This document shows positions 5,045-5,373 of a stretch of DNA of 5,373 nt, piece after piece (the first letter of the stretch is position 1; each line of letters begins with the position of its first letter). A program made the position numbers and the translations under genes. Origin of the DNA: Pseudanabaenales cyanobacterium (GTDB taxonomy: Bacteria; Cyanobacteriota; Cyanobacteriia; Phormidesmidales; Phormidesmidaceae). The stretch is taken from NCBI GenBank assembly GCA_022360135.1, contig JAKSDM010001743.1, positions 1 through 5,373 of the forward strand. The letters run 5' to 3'. Under the pieces are notes generated by a model, which saw only the letters and a program-made list of their open reading frames with translations, was not told the origin of the DNA and did no database searches.

Positions 5045-5373
5045 CTATTCAGCTAGCTGGGCCGCTCGTTGCTGCACCGCATTGAGGTCGGTGTTAATGG
5101 CTTTTGCCAGTCTCGAACCATACTCCGGATCGGCCTTGTAGAAGAAAGCAGTCATTTCGTTGCGGATCTCAGCATTTTTAACGGCGCCAAGGTCTGCAGC
5201 CAGATTAGAGATCAAGTGATCCTGCTCGATGAGGGTTAACCCTCGATAGAAAGCTCCAGCCTGGGCAAAGTTCTGAGTTTTCTCAATGGGCAAATTCTGA
5301 GTGGTTCCGGCAATGGGTAGTTTTGAGGCGCTAAAGTCCTTGCTAGCCTGGTAAGATTTCTGACGGCTGGGCT
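5045..5373 (-). CDS. Catalase, C-terminal part (runs off the window)
   Basis: The last 108 codons of a monofunctional heme catalase, which breaks hydrogen peroxide into water and oxygen in the cytoplasm. The frame is open from the window edge to TAG at 5045-5047. What is visible is the C-terminal helical region: FAQAGAFYRGLTLIEQDHLI, then NLAADLGAV, then FFYKADPEYGSRLAKAI, ending QRAAQLAE. The Q-A-G-x-x-Y-R, EQDHLI, N-(L/I)-A-D-L-G and AD-x-(E/D)-YG-x-R-(L/V)-A pattern is characteristic of this family. The heme-binding and catalytic residues lie in the unseen N-terminal part, so activity and clade cannot be judged. A TTG within the frame near 5293 should not be mistaken for a start, since the homologous frame continues upstream. 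It is transcribed toward the FHA gene, has its own terminator, and no sign of decay is present in the visible part. Confidence 0.88.
   Translation of the reverse strand, partial: PSRQKSYQASKDFSASKLPIAGTTQNLPIEKTQNFAQAGAFYRGLTLIEQDHLISNLAADLGAVKNAEIRNEMTAFFYKADPEYGSRLAKAINTDLNAVQQRAAQLAE

Overview
The window looks cyanobacterial. The palindrome GCGATCGC (HIP1, a cyanobacterial hallmark) occurs five times (104, 1009, 1984, 2185, 2311), where chance predicts about 0.1. The one complete enzyme gene is a cytochrome P450 resembling Synechocystis CYP120A1. Base composition is intermediate. The species cannot be named from this window.

Layout. Positions 1-388 hold no gene I recognise. Positions 389-824 are the remains of an LCM-type SAM-dependent methyltransferase with an internal deletion, a frame change and no C-terminal third. 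Positions 862-1029 (minus) are the last ~55 codons of a DsbD/thioredoxin-type protein. Positions 1135-1647 encode an intact DUF1993 protein. A 13-bp inverted repeat lies at 1740-1805, followed by the two ends of a DUF6886-like gene (1816-2083) that has lost its middle. Positions 2076-2507 (minus) carry an open frame whose core is twelve 21-bp units encoding heptads such as EYADLEN. Positions 2630-3979 encode the P450. Positions 4257-4925 encode an FHA-domain protein. The window ends inside the 3' end of a minus-strand catalase gene (5045-5373), which has its own terminator at 4968-4996.

The most notable structure is that the genes from 1135 to 3980 sit between sites with attC (integron cassette recombination site) architecture. 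CCCTAAC...GTTAGGC spans 1649-1734 directly after the DUF1993 stop. GCCTAAC...GTTAGGC spans 2489-2579 just before the P450. ACCTAAC at 3974-3980 contains the P450 stop codon and is followed by the same 12-mer TGCAGCGGACGG seen in the first site. The DUF1993 gene, the decayed/heptad-repeat segment and the P450 therefore look like successive gene cassettes. No integrase is visible, so this may be a cluster of attC sites lacking an integrase or the inner part of a chromosomal integron.

The genes do not form one pathway. The left half is a mosaic of truncated genes and small cassette-like modules. The right end (FHA, catalase) looks like ordinary, convergent chromosomal genes. The P450 has an intact heme-binding motif but an I-helix that appears to lack the usual acid-alcohol pair, which makes its chemistry the main functional question here.
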